The notes under the pieces: model-generated | Database searches by the model: none | What the model was told of the DNA's origin: nothing | Seen by the model: only the letters and a program-made list of their open reading frames with translations | Program-made: the position numbers and the translations under genes | Shown: positions 10,629 to 21,495 of the stretch, piece after piece | Layout of the letters: each line of letters begins with the position of its first letter | How positions within the stretch are numbered: position 1 is the first letter of the stretch | Assembly (NCBI GenBank): GCA_963575745.1 | Contig: CAUYUJ010012213.1 | Coordinates: forward strand, 260,683-321,271 | Reading direction: 5' to 3' | DNA length: 60,589 nucleotides | Source: Prorocentrum cordatum | Lineage: Eukaryota > Sar > Dinophyceae > Prorocentrales > Prorocentraceae

Positions 10629-10998
10629 GATGATGCAGGATCATTTTGATAGCGATGGCGATGACGATGATGATGATGATGGTGATGATGATGATGACGA
10701 TGATGACGATGATGATGATGTTGCTTATGATGATGTTGATGATGATGATGATGATGATGGTGACGATGATGATGATTATCACGATAGTGATGACGAGGAT
10801 GATGATTATGATTATGATGCTGATGGTGATGACGACGCTGGTGATGATGCTGATGCTGGTGCTGAAGCTGCTGCTGCTGCTTCTGATGATTGTGGTGGTG
10901 GTTGTGACGATGCTGCTGATGATGATGTGATTGGTGATGATTATGATGATGCTGCTGCGGCTGGTGACGGTGATGGTGAAGGTGATGGTGGTGATGAC

Positions 10999-11047
<49 letters not shown>

Positions 11048-11490
11048 TAGATTGTAATAATGCCGATGCATATGCCAATGATGACGATGGTGTTGGTGAT
11101 GGTGTTGGTGATGGTGTTGGTGATGGTGATGGTGGTGCTGATAGTGATGATTACGATTGTGGTTCAACTTGATACTGCTGCTGGTGATGATGCTGATGCC
11201 GACGGTGCGTCTGATGATGTTGTAGCTGTGGATGTTGATGTTGGTGATGATGATGCTGATGCTGCTGATGATGCTGCTACTGATTAGGATGCTGCAGGTG
11301 ATGAAGCTGCTGCTGATGTTGATGCTGATGACGAAGATGATGAGGAGGATGATTGTGATTCGGCTGATGTTTATGCTGATGCTGGCACCGATGATGATGA
11401 TGATGATGATGCTGCTGCTGATGATGATGCTGTTGTTTATGATGATGCTGATGTTGCTGCTGCTGATTACGATGATGGTGATGATGATTG

Positions 11491-11555
<65 letters not shown>

Positions 11556-11570
11556 GCGGTGGTGGTGTTG
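10629..11570. repeat. (GAT)n trinucleotide tract, ~0.94 kb
   Basis: GAT/GCT/GGT triplets dominate, with a pure (GAT)n run at about 11000-11045 and 11488-11550. The + strand reads as poly-Asp and the minus strand as poly-His/Ile. These frames are consequences of the repeat and are not called as genes. Confidence 0.95.
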
Positions 11571-11959
11571 GTGGCGATGATGATCACGATGCTGGAGAGA
11601 ATAGTTATGGCTATTTCTAGTTTGGTGCAGCACGTTCTCACTTACCTGGTGAACCTAGGTGGGCGTTGGAGGAGGAAGAGGATGAGAAGGATGATGAGGA
11701 CGTGGGGGGAAGAGAACGAGGACGACGGGGCGGCGCGGAGAAGGTGTCGCCGCTCTTGGGCTCGAAGCCTTCCTCTTGGAACCCTCCCGGGGGCGCTTTT
11801 GGGGTGGTCCCGGTGACTCTTGGGCCCGTCCTGAAGCTATTGTCTCTGTGGAGCCCCGAGAACGCGTTGATTCAGTCTAGCGAGGTTCATCTCCCCTTCG
11901 GGAAAGGATGTTACCTCCCCCCCCAAATCCTACCCCTGAGTCTGGAGGGCTGGGGAGGC

Positions 11960-12470
11960 GTTGGAGCGTCCAAGATGGCCATAGATGGCTCCAAGAGGGC
12001 CTCAGGGATCCCCAAAGGACCTCCAAGATGGTTCAAGATAGCGCAAGATGGCTCAAGATGGCTGCCCTCGACATACCAAGACGGGTCCAAGCGGGCTTGG
12101 GGGTTCCCCAGGACGCGTTCAAGAGGGCAAAGTCCTTTGAAAGTCTTGCAAACAATATGTCAATTCTCGCCTTGTCGTTCCCGATGGCCGTCCGAGGCTT
12201 CCAGATGGCTCCAAGAGGGCCCAAGAGAGACCCAAGAGGGGTCCAAGAAGGCTCCACGACGGCCCCGAGAGAGCCCAAGAACGCCCCAAGAGCGTTCCAA
12301 GAGCGCCGCAAGAGGGCCCACGAGGCGACGTGTGGGGCTCTCTCAGGGGCGATGCTAATGAAGGCTCCCCCTCGTTGATCGATGCTCTCCAATATGGTCA
12401 GGGAGGCTCCCAGGAGGGCCTCAAGAAGGCCCCAAAAGAGCCCCAAAGGCTCCAACAATTCGGGAGCGGC
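11960..12470. repeat. Degenerate CCAAGAGGGCCCC minisatellite
   Basis: Imperfect 13-18 bp units such as GGCTCCAAGAGGGCC, CCAAGATGGC and CCCCAAGAGC. The reverse-complement form (CTTGGGGCCTCTTGG) dominates at 13530-14090, 17690-17880, 39630-39830 and about 40690-40960. The family is the commonest interspersed filler in this window. Confidence 0.75.
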
Positions 12471-12479
12471 TAAGAGGGG

Positions 12480-13500
12480 GGTGTCCAAGAGGGGGGGGTG
12501 CAAATCATGGCCGGCGGCATGTGCGCGGCCCAGCGGGGGGGCCAGGGACGTAATGAAATAAGAAGAGTCGCCATGAAATCTGAGGAAAAATCATGGCCCG
12601 CGCCATGAAATCCACCCCCCCCCAGTCATCACCCCCCTCTTTTCCGCCCCCGAAATTCTTGAGTGGGTGGAGGGGAAAGTGGAGGAGGAGGGGTGGGTGG
12701 GGGGGAGGAGGGAGGATGGAGGGGGGGCTGCCTGGATGGGAGGGTGGAGGGGTGTGTGGAGGGGGGGGTCTGGTGGAGGAGGGGGGGGCCAGATTCCAGG
12801 AGAGATGGTAGGGCGATGTGTTCCATGAGGAAGCTGGGACATGGAACCCCGCGAAACCACCTCTGCCCAGAGAGCTGGTAGAAGCTCCAGCAGCTGCTCA
12901 GACGGAAGGGGGGGTGCTTAAAGAGTGTGGTCCTCGCTGCATCGCCGCGCGCGTTCGTTTCAAGAGCTTCAAACAGTTACAGGGGTGGAGGGGCCGTTTT
13001 CTAAGTGTGGTTTTCACATTAGTTTTGCAATTTCTCAACAGCTACACGGACAGCGGTTCCTTTTTAAATTGTGATTTTCGTTTCTGGCTTCCTTGCAGCG
13101 CAGATGAGTGATCCTACATTCACGATGGTGCAACATCTGCGGGGATTGATGGCGTGCCGTTTCGTCTCGGTCAAATCGGGGCTCCCGCTCGAGATTTCTT
13201 CCGGCGCGGACCATCCGTGAAAGCTTGCACTTGCACGCAGACCGTCTTACGCGGAGTCATTGCAGCTACGGTGAAGGCTGTACGTCCGGTGCCGCCGACC
13301 CTGAAGGCGGGACCTCCCCTGTAGGACCCCCGCTGGCGCCCCCCCCCTTGGGCCCCGCCGGGACCCTGGGGGGGGCGGTGTTGGGGAGGCCTTGCGGCCA
13401 GTTTCGCCGACCCTGCAGGGGGACGACGACCACGACGGCGGCGTCGGCGGCGGCGACGACGCTGACGTGGGGCACAGTCCTCAGTGATGCTTCGTGGGGC
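12480..13500. other. G/C-skewed intronic stretch, no gene recognised
   Basis: 12590-12800 holds runs of G and C around GGAGGG; the rest is unique-looking sequence without convincing coding signal. A (GGCGGC)n patch occurs near 13435-13465. Confidence 0.5.
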
Positions 13501-13529
13501 CTCTTCGGAGCGCGCTCGTAGGTCTCTGG

Positions 13530-14095
13530 TGGGCAGTTTTGGGGGCCTCTTGGGGGCATCTTGGGAGCCTCTTGGGAGCCTCTTGGGGGTCCCTTCGGGC
13601 TTCCTGGGGGCCTCTTGGGGGCTTCTTGGGGCCACGTGGGGGGGCCTCTTGGGGCATCTTGGGGTCTCCTGGGAGCTTCTCGGTGCCGAGGACTCGAAAT
13701 AATCGTGCGGGCTCCCGTGTGGGCACCCTCTTGGAGCCGTTGTGGGGCCTCTTTTTCCCTTTGGGAAGCCTCTAAGGTCGTCTTGGGGCCCTCTTGGGTC
13801 GTTTTGGGGCCGTCTTGGAAACCCTTCGGGGGCCTCTTGTGCCGATCTTGGTGGCATCTTGGGCCGTCTTGGAGCGTCGGGAAGCCGAAAGAGCGAGAAC
13901 GCCAGAATCTCCCCAAAATCCTAAAGCACATGATTGCATTTTGCCTGTTGGGGCCCTCATGGTGTGCTCTTGGAGGCCTTTTTGAGCGTCTTCGAAGCCG
14001 CCTGGGCTGTCAGGTGGCCGTCTTTGGCGTCTTGGACCCGTTGTTCGGCGTTTCGGGCCCCTTTAGACCGTCTTGGGGGCCCCTTGTGCTGTCTT
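13530..14095. repeat. Degenerate CTTGGGGGCCTCTTGGG minisatellite
   Basis: Same family as 11960-12470 in opposite orientation. Units of about 15 bp vary by indels, so all three frames stay open and translate to Gly/Leu/Trp/Ser-rich or Pro/Arg-rich sequence without domain content. Confidence 0.75.
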
Positions 14096-14324
14096 GGTTT
14101 TTTTTTGGCCCCAGGACGCCCCCGGGGGAGGATGGCATTCTGACCCATGACCCCACAGGACTCCCTCCCAGGATCCCCCCCCACCCCGTGGGGGAGAAGG
14201 GATCAAAGGGAAGAGGCTTTCCTTTGGACTCAACTGCGACGTTGCTCCATTTCGCTTCGGCTTCGCTGTGGCTGGCTCCCTTGCGGAGGAGGGCGGTGGA
14301 CAAGGAAAGGGAGGTCAAACGCGA

Positions 14325-14326
14325 CG

Positions 14327-14370
<44 letters not shown>

Positions 14371-14688
14371 AACGACGATGACGACGGCGGCGGCGGCGGC
14401 TGCGACGACGACGACGAAGACGACGACGACGACGTTGAGTCAAACAGGACAGCGTCTTCCACACGCTGGCAGGGTCGGCGGATTTTGACCCGGGGCCACC
14501 ATCCCCGACCCGGACCCCGGGGGGGAGCGTTAATCTAACCCGTGGCCCCTTCCCACACCTTCCCCTACCCTCTCCGTGCCCCTCCCCCGTCAGGGAGGGG
14601 AAGAAGGGGAGGGAATCGACTTAAGTACGACGTTTCTATGGGACTGGCGACGACGACGACGACGGGAACGACGACGACGACGAGAACA

Positions 14689-14748
<60 letters not shown>

Positions 14749-14790
14749 GCGGCGACGACGACGATGACGACTACGGCAACGACAGCGTCT
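14325..14790. repeat. Two (GAC)n blocks
   Basis: Pure or near-pure GAC triplets at 14328-14437 and 14648-14785, separated by about 200 bp. The spacer carries a CACACGC-flanked GGGTCGGCGGATTT string after both blocks (about 14472 and 14805), so the pair looks like a duplication of block plus flank. Confidence 0.85.
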
Positions 14791-15009
14791 CACACGCGCC
14801 GAAGGGTCGGCGGATTTGGTAAAATGGCACTGTCGAGGTGCACCTCCTTTTTTGTATGATCCTATCTCGTCGCCGGTCTTGCAGCCAGAAGTTCAGGGAT
14901 GGCACTTCCCTGTCGAAGCAGGGCTCCTCGTCCGATCGGCAGGACAATGTGTGGCGCTCGTGTCTCAAAGTGCACCGGATATCTGTTGTGGGGGCTTATG
15001 TGGAGGGGA

Positions 15010-15475
15010 GACTCCTCCTCCTCCTCCTCCTTCTCCTCATCCTCCTCTCCTCCTCTCCTCCTCTCCTCCTCTCCCCCTCTCCTCCTCCTCCTCTTCCTCC
15101 TCCTCCTGATCCTCCTCCCCCTGATCCTCCTCCCCCTGATCCTCCTCCTCCTCCTCCTCCTCCTCCTCCTCCTCCTCCTCCGTGGGACGGGTGGGCGTAT
15201 TGCAGCGTCGTTGATGCATCGTGGCTGTACCGGGGATGGGGTCCAGCGCCGACCGAACGCATTCCCGATGGCATCCGAGCGCTCTGACCCGCCCCCTCGT
15301 CGTCCTCCTCGTATCCGCCCTCCGCTTCCTTCCCCGTCTTCCTTCATTCCTTCCGCTTCCTCCTTCTCCTTCTCCTTCTCCCCCTCCTCCTCCTCCTCCT
15401 CCTCCTCCTCCTCCTCCTCCTCCTCCTCCTCCTCCTCATCCCCCTCCTCCTCCTCCTCCTTCTCCTCATCCCTCA
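15010..15475. repeat. (CCT)n/(TCC)n tracts
   Basis: Pyrimidine-rich triplets at 15015-15180 and 15300-15475, immediately upstream of gene A exon 7. They could double as an extended polypyrimidine tract for that exon, but this is inference. Confidence 0.9.
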
Positions 15476-15552
15476 TCCCCCTCCCTCTTCCCCCTCCCTC
15501 CTCCCCCCCTCCCTTCCCGTTCCTGCTCCCCCTGCCCACTGTCCTCGGCGAG

Positions 15553-15642
15553 GACGTCCTTCTCGGACAGGTCGGGGCAGGCGAGGAGACCTTCGCGTTC
15601 TCGGGCTACTACCGGGCGAACACCACGAACTGGGAGCCCCTG
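15553..15642 (+). CDS. Gene A, exon 7: FN3 interior
   Basis: Exactly 30 codons, from GAC after CTCGGCGAG to CTG before a GT donor (15643). It encodes DVLLGQVGAGEETFAFSGYY then RANTTNWEPL. Upstream it joins exon 6 (VDGE|DVLL) and downstream exon 8 at 22038 (NWEPL|VPGVFYPL), and the three together make a complete FN3 module. The following intron is about 6.4 kb and holds the lectin retrogene. Confidence 0.8.
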
Positions 15643-15734
15643 GTTCTCGGCCGGGCTGGAAGGGGTGGCAGCGGGACGCGCATACATTCTGTCACCCGTG
15701 GGGCGCAGGAGGGTTACCAAGAGGGGCTCGAGTG

Positions 15735-15935
15735 GGCGGGGGCGGTGGTTCGCGCTGCATCGGCGATGCATCGGTGGTGCGGCTCGATGCGGAGCCCGAT
15801 TTTCACCACGCCGACGTCGCCGATGCATAGCAGGCATCGCCGATGTATTGCCGATGAATTGCCGATGCATATGCGATGCATCGGCGATGCGGCGCGATCC
15901 TCCGACCCCATCTACTCGCACTCGATTTGGGTGGC
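15735..15935. repeat. GATGCATCGG-rich dispersed repeat (family shared with 35.3 kb)
   Basis: Contains many GCCGATGCAT/GATGCATCGGCGATG units and ends with CGATCCTCCGACCCCATC near 15895-15912. The end matches, in inverse orientation, the start of the TIR element at 35271. Intronic; no coding signal. Confidence 0.5.
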
Positions 15936-15939
15936 CTCC

Positions 15940-17535
15940 AGAAGAGGAGGAGGGCGGGGACGGGGAGTTACGAGATTACGGATGTTGCAAGTGTGTCGGG
16001 CACGGTCAGATTAGACGGATCGGTGCGCCTTTCTTCAAGCAGTGGCGAAGCGTATTGGCTTGCCAATTTCCCACCAAATGATGTTCCGAGAACTTGTGCT
16101 TGTGGTTTCCATGAAATGTTCTCAGATCTGTTTTGGCTGAGACTGCTTGTTTGACTACATCGGCCTCATGGTTAAGAACATTGTCTTTGTTCTTTGAACA
16201 TCAAGCGTATAGGAATGCCGGGACGGTCGGTCCCTGCTCAAATTCTGGCTTGCTCGGCGTTGCTGTAAGCCTTAGGCCAGATTCCCCGGTCGATCTTGGC
16301 GAGGCACCCCTCTCCGAGTACCATCAGCAAGAAGCGGGCATGGACTCCCGAGCTGGGTCATCTGTTGGGCCGAACAGCTTTTACATCTCCAGCACAACCA
16401 GCTTCACAGCCCAGAGTGAAACTTTACTGATGATTGTTGGCCAACCCAATACACATGTGCATCCGACGCCCAAGTTGGAGGTCATAGAATCAACACTACA
16501 CATATATATATATATGCATCGCTCGCGGCGGACACAAGGCGACTCCAGCCAGGTCCGACGAGCAGCCTGGGAGGTCGAACCTGGGCACCGCAAACGCGCC
16601 TTACCGTTTTCGGCGAGGTGTTGCTGAGTGGACAAAAAACGGAGCAGGCCAAAGGAGCAGGCGTCCTGGGTCCAGAACGCCTGACACGGGCTCTCTGGGA
16701 CTCCTCGCGAGACAACACCAGCTCAGCTTCGAGTGATTGCACAGTGCTAGCAATGATTCGCATCCTCACGAGGAGCAACACATTGGCTCGACCTGGGCAA
16801 CTCGAGAATCGCGTCTCGGAGTCAAGACCGCGATGACACGGATTTTGAGATGCTCGTAGGGAGTCAAAGGATGAGGAGGATGATGAGCAGGGGGAGGATG
16901 GACAGAGGTGGAATTGATACCGATGGTGATGCCCGTTCCTCGTCACCACTGCTGGGTTCGCGGCGGGATGTTGGTCAGAACGCACCGTGGGAATCTCGAT
17001 CTGGCACACCTCCCATAAACATCGTACATCTGAGGCGCTTTCAAGACGGCTCAAGAGCACCTCGATTCGGCGACCCCTTCGCGCACTTTGTGACGCATGG
17101 CCCCCAAACGGGCCTTCAGCTAGCCATCAGAGGGCCTATTCTAGACGCTTCGCGTAACCCAATCATCCGGCGCCACGTGTGCGACAGTTCCTTTCCGTCC
17201 GCTTCCTGTTCTGTGCTCGCGTTCCCCACTGTCGGGCCGCCAGCGTCAGCCCCCAATGAGGGTCATTTTGTCCCTGGCATGTGCACTCGCTACAGCGGCA
17301 TATGCGCCTCTGCAGCTAATTATCTCACTCTGTGCCCCAGTCGAGTCCGCCCCGCTTCCTGGATCTGTCCACGGAGCCGCCAATCAAAAAAGCGTAACCC
17401 AACCATCCCACCCAGAAACGATGCCCAGACGAGCTGCCCTGATCAGGGATGTGGAGGAACATGCAGTGGAATAAAGAGCTGGGTGCTACGTCATACCCTG
17501 AGGGGGAGGGTGGAGGAGGAATCTGCGGAGGAGTA
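15940..17535. other. Intronic stretch without recognised genes
   Basis: Unique-looking sequence between exon 7 and the lectin retrogene. A short (AT)n lies at about 16500-16516. Open frames here do not look like conserved protein. Confidence 0.45.
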
Positions 17536-17880
17536 GGAGGAGGAGGAGGAGGAGGAGGAGGAGGAGGAGGAGGAGGAGGAGGAGGAGGAGGAGGAGGAGG
17601 AGGAAGGAGGAGGAGGAGGAGTAGGGAGAGGGGGAGGGGGAGGAATGAGGAGGAAGGGGGATGAGTAGACATATTAGGAGGAGGCGCCTTTTTGGGCCCC
17701 TTGGGGCGTCTTGGGTGCCTCTGCAGACCCGCTCGGGGCATCTTGGGGATCGCTTGGTGGTCTCGTGGGGGCCTTTGGGGGGCCTCTTGGGGGGCTCTTG
17801 GGGCCTCCTGAGCACCTCTTGGGGCCGTCTTGGGACACCCTTGGGAGCCTCGAGGGCCATCGTGAGGCCACCTTGGAGGA
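17536..17880. repeat. (GGA)n tract followed by CTTGGGG minisatellite
   Basis: GGA triplets run 17536-17660; degenerate CTTGGGGCCTC units run about 17690-17880. Same families as elsewhere in gene A introns. Confidence 0.85.
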
Positions 17881-18294
17881 AGCTGATCAACGAATGGGTC
17901 GTAGTAACAGTGACGGACCCCCCACCCCCGGAGGCCCAAGTGCGGCCAATGCCTCAGTAAAACCAATGGTGTTGGCTTTCTGGCCGATTCCACCTTGGAC
18001 GTTCCAGGCCCTCGCGAGAAGCACCGTTCAGGTCCAGGGGGGCATGTGTGCCAACGCTCGTCGAAACCGTGCCGCGAACACCCGCCGAGTGCAACATCTG
18101 CGTGCGAGTTTCTTCTTCGGGGCCCGCTGTGGTTCCTGGTCCCCGGGCTTTATCAGGCGGGCCCCTGCGGGATCGGAGCGGGCGCAGGGCTGCCTTGGCT
18201 GTGCTAGGCAGAGACGAATCACGGTAGCAAATCGGGGGAGCCTTGCGTACCCTGCCAGTTCCGTCTTTAGACTGCACAAGCGTCGATTAGCATC

Positions 18295-18385
18295 GAGGAG
18301 CCGATGAGATAGCGCCGATTCAGCGCCGATTCAGCGTCGGTCAGCGTCGATCAGCGTCGATTCAGTGTCGATTAGCATCGAGTTG
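18295..18385. repeat. 11-12 bp minisatellite GATTCAGCGTC
   Basis: Units GCCGATTCAGC, GTCGATCAGC and GTCGATTCAGT repeat about seven times, bounded by two copies of GATTAGCATCGAG (about 18284 and 18371). It lies about 0.4 kb upstream of the lectin retrogene insertion. Confidence 0.75.
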
Positions 18386-18848
18386 CAAGAGCCAACATGA
18401 TGGTATGGGAGGCCCCATGAGTTGCCACCGGAAGATGGCATGCACAGTGCACGCTATGGGCGGCTCCGAGCACTCCGCCCACCAGTTCTCCTGGGGCGCG
18501 CAAACATCCAGGCGATTCGTGCAGTCTTGCTCCTGGGACACACCTGCACGTACGAGCGGTGTGGGTCTTTTTGTTTGTGGGAGACGTTGGATTTTTTCCC
18601 GATTTTTCGGGGAGTCTCAGGCTTGGGGAACCTCCATTGTTAGACCCATGGGCCTCCCAAGGACCTCAGCTGGCCCCGAACGTGGCTGAGGGGTCATTTG
18701 GGCAATCGCGCTTCGATGTCCATGCGCTCCCAGAGACCCTCAGCTGGCCGCCAAGAGGCCCCAACAGAGGCGCACATGCGCCCAAGAAGGCCACCAGAGG
18801 CTCCAAGATGGCCTCGCGGGAGTTTGCGCGCGACCGCGAACTCCCGCG

Positions 18849-18861
18849 ATTTTGGCTCAAG
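18849..18861 (+). other. Partial relict spliced leader of the lectin retrogene
   Basis: ATTTTGGCTCAAG matches the last 13 nt of the DinoSL exactly. The first nine leader positions are replaced by CTCCCGCG-type sequence. It lies 84 nt upstream of the ATG at 18946. Confidence 0.75.
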
Positions 18862-18945
18862 ACATTCGCTCCACCTGCTCGACGAGCTCGGCTTATATAC
18901 CATTTCAAAAAGAAAAGAAGCGCGGGCACACGACCATTGACGGTA

Positions 18946-20904
18946 ATGGCTTCGTTCTGGGCCGTTGTGCTGGCATTCATGCAATCCGAAGGCGTTGGCG
19001 CGGCTGCCAAGGTTGCGAGCGCAAGCGCAGGCGCCATGGTCGTCGACCACGACGGGCGCACCACTGGCCGCGCTTTGGCGGGGGCCGCGGCGCTCGTGCG
19101 GAGGCAGACGGACGACGAGCAGATGCAGCGGAGCCTGTTCGTCCGCGCCGGGGGCGGAGTCGCTGATGCCAGCTCTCTTGTGGAGAGCGGTCGCGGATCG
19201 CTGTCGACGCGCCGAGAGTCTGCGCGGACGAGGACCGTCGGGCTCTACGATCTCGTTGCCGGACAGGAGCACGAGGCCGAGGCTCTGGCGGCATGGCAGA
19301 AGTTCTACGACGCGCAGCAGCAGGAGGGTGCCTGCCCGCTCCCCGCCTCCGGCTTCGACTGCGAGCAGGGCCACGAGTGCACCTTCAAAGATGCCAAGCT
19401 CCAGACTTTCAAGGTCCTGAATCATGGGAGCCTGACTGAGACCGTCTTCTCCAACGGTGGGACGGCCTACTTCTTCGGGGAGAACTCACCAAGCGTGCCT
19501 CCCTACTATCTCGCCAAACTCCAGTGCAGTGGGGAGGTCCTTCTCAAAGCCCCCGCGGCTGAGAGTGGCGACAAGGTGGACAAAGAAAGTTGCTCTACTT
19601 ATAAGGCGATGCAGAGCGTGACTGTCGGTAACAACACCTGGAAGTCGTCGGTCGAGCGGTTGATCAGGAGTAATTATCTTTGCATCGACGTGAATGTGTC
19701 TTCTGCGAGCGCCGCGGGTTGGGAGGGGGTATGCTTGCTTAGCAAGTCCCCGTTAAGCTCCGACCCGCCGTCGATTAACGCGGCGGCGAAAACTTTGCAC
19801 GTCACAAGGACAGAGCTGTTCCAAATCGTGCAGGGCAACTTCACGGCCTTGCGGGGAAAGTTGAACACGTCTTCTTGCCCAGGGGGGGCTCCCATATTCG
19901 CGCTGGCCCAACTTGACGGCGCCTTGGCAAGGAAGGGTGGCGGCGGCGGCGGTGGCAGCAGCAAGTCGAGTGGCACAGGCTTAATGGTACTCGGCGCGGT
20001 TCTTATGGTCAGCGCCTTTGTTGTTACTGGCGCATCTGGAGGCGCCTTTGCACCGGTTGCAACCATTATGTTTGGCTGGGGTGCCGGGTTCGTGATCGGA
20101 GGTGCGACCACGGTGTGGGGAGGCGGCCAGCAAACAGCTGGAGGGGGAGTTGCGGTACAGGCTGCAGTGAACGCTGCCGGTGGAACAGCGAGTGGACCTG
20201 CTGGGGCCGCAGTCACTGGCATCGCTATTGGCGTGGGGGCAGTGGCTGGTATGCTGGAGGGGATTCCCCTGCATGACCATCGGGGCCAGGACGGGGACAA
20301 GTTCTTGAAGTCGAGGCAAGACCACCTCTGCGCAGACTATCAGGACGGCATCATGAATGCGTACATGAGGCCGTGCGCTGGCAATGCGACCGCAGAGTGG
20401 TTCTTTGCCGAAAAGGCTTGGCTCGACTACAACAACGACCCGCTGCGCGAGCTCACCGGCCGCGACACCACCCCGCTCAAGCATATGCAGAAGTATCAGC
20501 AGACGCTCCCGTGGGCGAAGGAGCAATGCGCGAGCAGTGCCCAATGTCAGGCCTTCTGCTGGAACCCGGATGACTTGACGATTTTCCATCAACAGACCGA
20601 GCAGGGCTTCACGCCAACTGGGAGAATTGGCCAGGGTATGTCGTGTTTCAAAAAAGTGTTTTTCGAAGGCAAGGCGCTGGTGAGCATGCGGGGCACCAAA
20701 TGTTTGGAGTACAACACGGGCAACAACAATGTGTACATGCATCACTGTCACGGCGGAGCCAATCAACAGTGGTACCTCGACGGGGAGCAAATGAAGACGA
20801 AGTGGGACGACAAGTGCCTTGACTACAGCTTCGACGATCCGTCCAAGAACCTCTACATGAAGCCGTGCCATGGCGGCCTGAACCAGAAGTGGTACTTCGC
20901 GTGA
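18946..20904 (+). CDS. Secreted/membrane protein with C-terminal ricin-type lectin repeats (652 aa)
   Basis: The ATG at 18946 is chosen because it follows the relict leader and opens a signal-like segment (MASFWAVVLAFMQSEGVGAA). The N-terminal part is Cys-containing with several NxS/T sites. After a poly-Gly linker (about residues 328-340) come two long Gly-rich hydrophobic stretches (about 345-364 and 369-392) and a third near 420-442, possibly membrane hairpins. Ricin-type beta-trefoil signals appear near 460-485 (LCADYQDG, AEWFF) and as two strong repeats at the C-terminus (KCLEY...HCHGGANQQWYL and KCLDY...PCHGGLNQKWYF), which are Q-x-W modules expected to bind sugars. There are no introns. 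The role is unknown; a carbohydrate-binding surface protein is the simplest inference. Confidence 0.85.
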   Translation: MASFWAVVLAFMQSEGVGAAAKVASASAGAMVVDHDGRTTGRALAGAAALVRRQTDDEQMQRSLFVRAGGGVADASSLVESGRGSLSTRRESARTRTVGLYDLVAGQEHEAEALAAWQKFYDAQQQEGACPLPASGFDCEQGHECTFKDAKLQTFKVLNHGSLTETVFSNGGTAYFFGENSPSVPPYYLAKLQCSGEVLLKAPAAESGDKVDKESCSTYKAMQSVTVGNNTWKSSVERLIRSNYLCIDVNVSSASAAGWEGVCLLSKSPLSSDPPSINAAAKTLHVTRTELFQIVQGNFTALRGKLNTSSCPGGAPIFALAQLDGALARKGGGGGGGSSKSSGTGLMVLGAVLMVSAFVVTGASGGAFAPVATIMFGWGAGFVIGGATTVWGGGQQTAGGGVAVQAAVNAAGGTASGPAGAAVTGIAIGVGAVAGMLEGIPLHDHRGQDGDKFLKSRQDHLCADYQDGIMNAYMRPCAGNATAEWFFAEKAWLDYNNDPLRELTGRDTTPLKHMQKYQQTLPWAKEQCASSAQCQAFCWNPDDLTIFHQQTEQGFTPTGRIGQGMSCFKKVFFEGKALVSMRGTKCLEYNTGNNNVYMHHCHGGANQQWYLDGEQMKTKWDDKCLDYSFDDPSKNLYMKPCHGGLNQKWYFA

Positions 20905-21495
20905 GACCTTGCTTACTCGGTCACCCGCATCCTTTTGCGCGCTGCCAGCTTGCCCAGCCAGGCTGGTGCTTCGGGCCAAGTCTTGAGTTTGTGATACACC
21001 TGACACGCTCAGAGAGCAGGCCCCGCCTGCCGAAACGCAGCACCCGAGTCGCAGAACAAAAAACAAAAAAAAAGATGGCCTCGCGGGAGCCCCTCGAGAA
21101 AGAACAATTTTCAGCGTTTGGCACCGTCACTGAAAAATGGCACCCTCTGTGCCCAAGGGACGCCAAGACGCCCACCCAGCCTCTCAGGTGAAGCCAGGAT
21201 GACCGCGTGTGTCAATAGAACAAGAGCAACGGAACGGTTGGAACCGAGCCTCGTCAAAACCGTACCTCCGAACACCCACTGACTGCGACATTTGCACGCT
21301 CGTCTCCCCTTGAGGGCCCGCCGTGACTCCCGCTAGGCGGGCTTGAACGGTCTCCTCCTCCTCCTCCTCCTCCTCCTGCTCCTCTTGCTGTCCCCTGACC
21401 CCCTCGACCGCTCGCCGCAGGGCGCTCTCCCTCCCCGCCACCTCGTGCTGTCTCCCGCCCCCCTCCGCCCCCTCGTGCTGTCCACTGGCCGCCAG

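Larger units (their letters stand above)
18805..21089 (+). mobile_element. Retroposed mRNA copy (retrogene insertion) with 18-bp target duplication
   Basis: The 18-bp string AAGATGGCCTCGCGGGAG occurs at 18805-18822 and 21072-21089. Between the copies lie a partial spliced leader (18849-18861), an intronless gene (18946-20904), its 3' untranslated region and an A-rich tail (21055-21073) that abuts the 3' copy of the duplication. Leader at one end, A-tail at the other and flanking duplication are the marks of target-primed reverse transcription of a mature trans-spliced mRNA. The host site is the large intron of gene A between 15643 and 22037, and host and insert are on the same strand. The first 26 nt of the insert fold back on the duplication (GCGGGAGTT with AACTCCCGC). 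Confidence 0.85.

Noticed and set aside
10520-11816. Poly-Asp, poly-His and poly-Ile open frames
   Set aside because: All arise from the (GAT)n tract; both strands are open simply because the triplet lacks stops.
13171-14538. Long frames over the CTTGGGG minisatellite
   Set aside because: All are Gly/Leu/Trp/Ser or Pro/Arg/Gln repeats dictated by the minisatellite and change frame with each indel.
18885-18902. TATA-box promoter (CTTATATACC) for the lectin gene
   Set aside because: It lies between the relict leader and the ATG, inside the retroposed transcript, and dinoflagellates generally lack TATA promoters.
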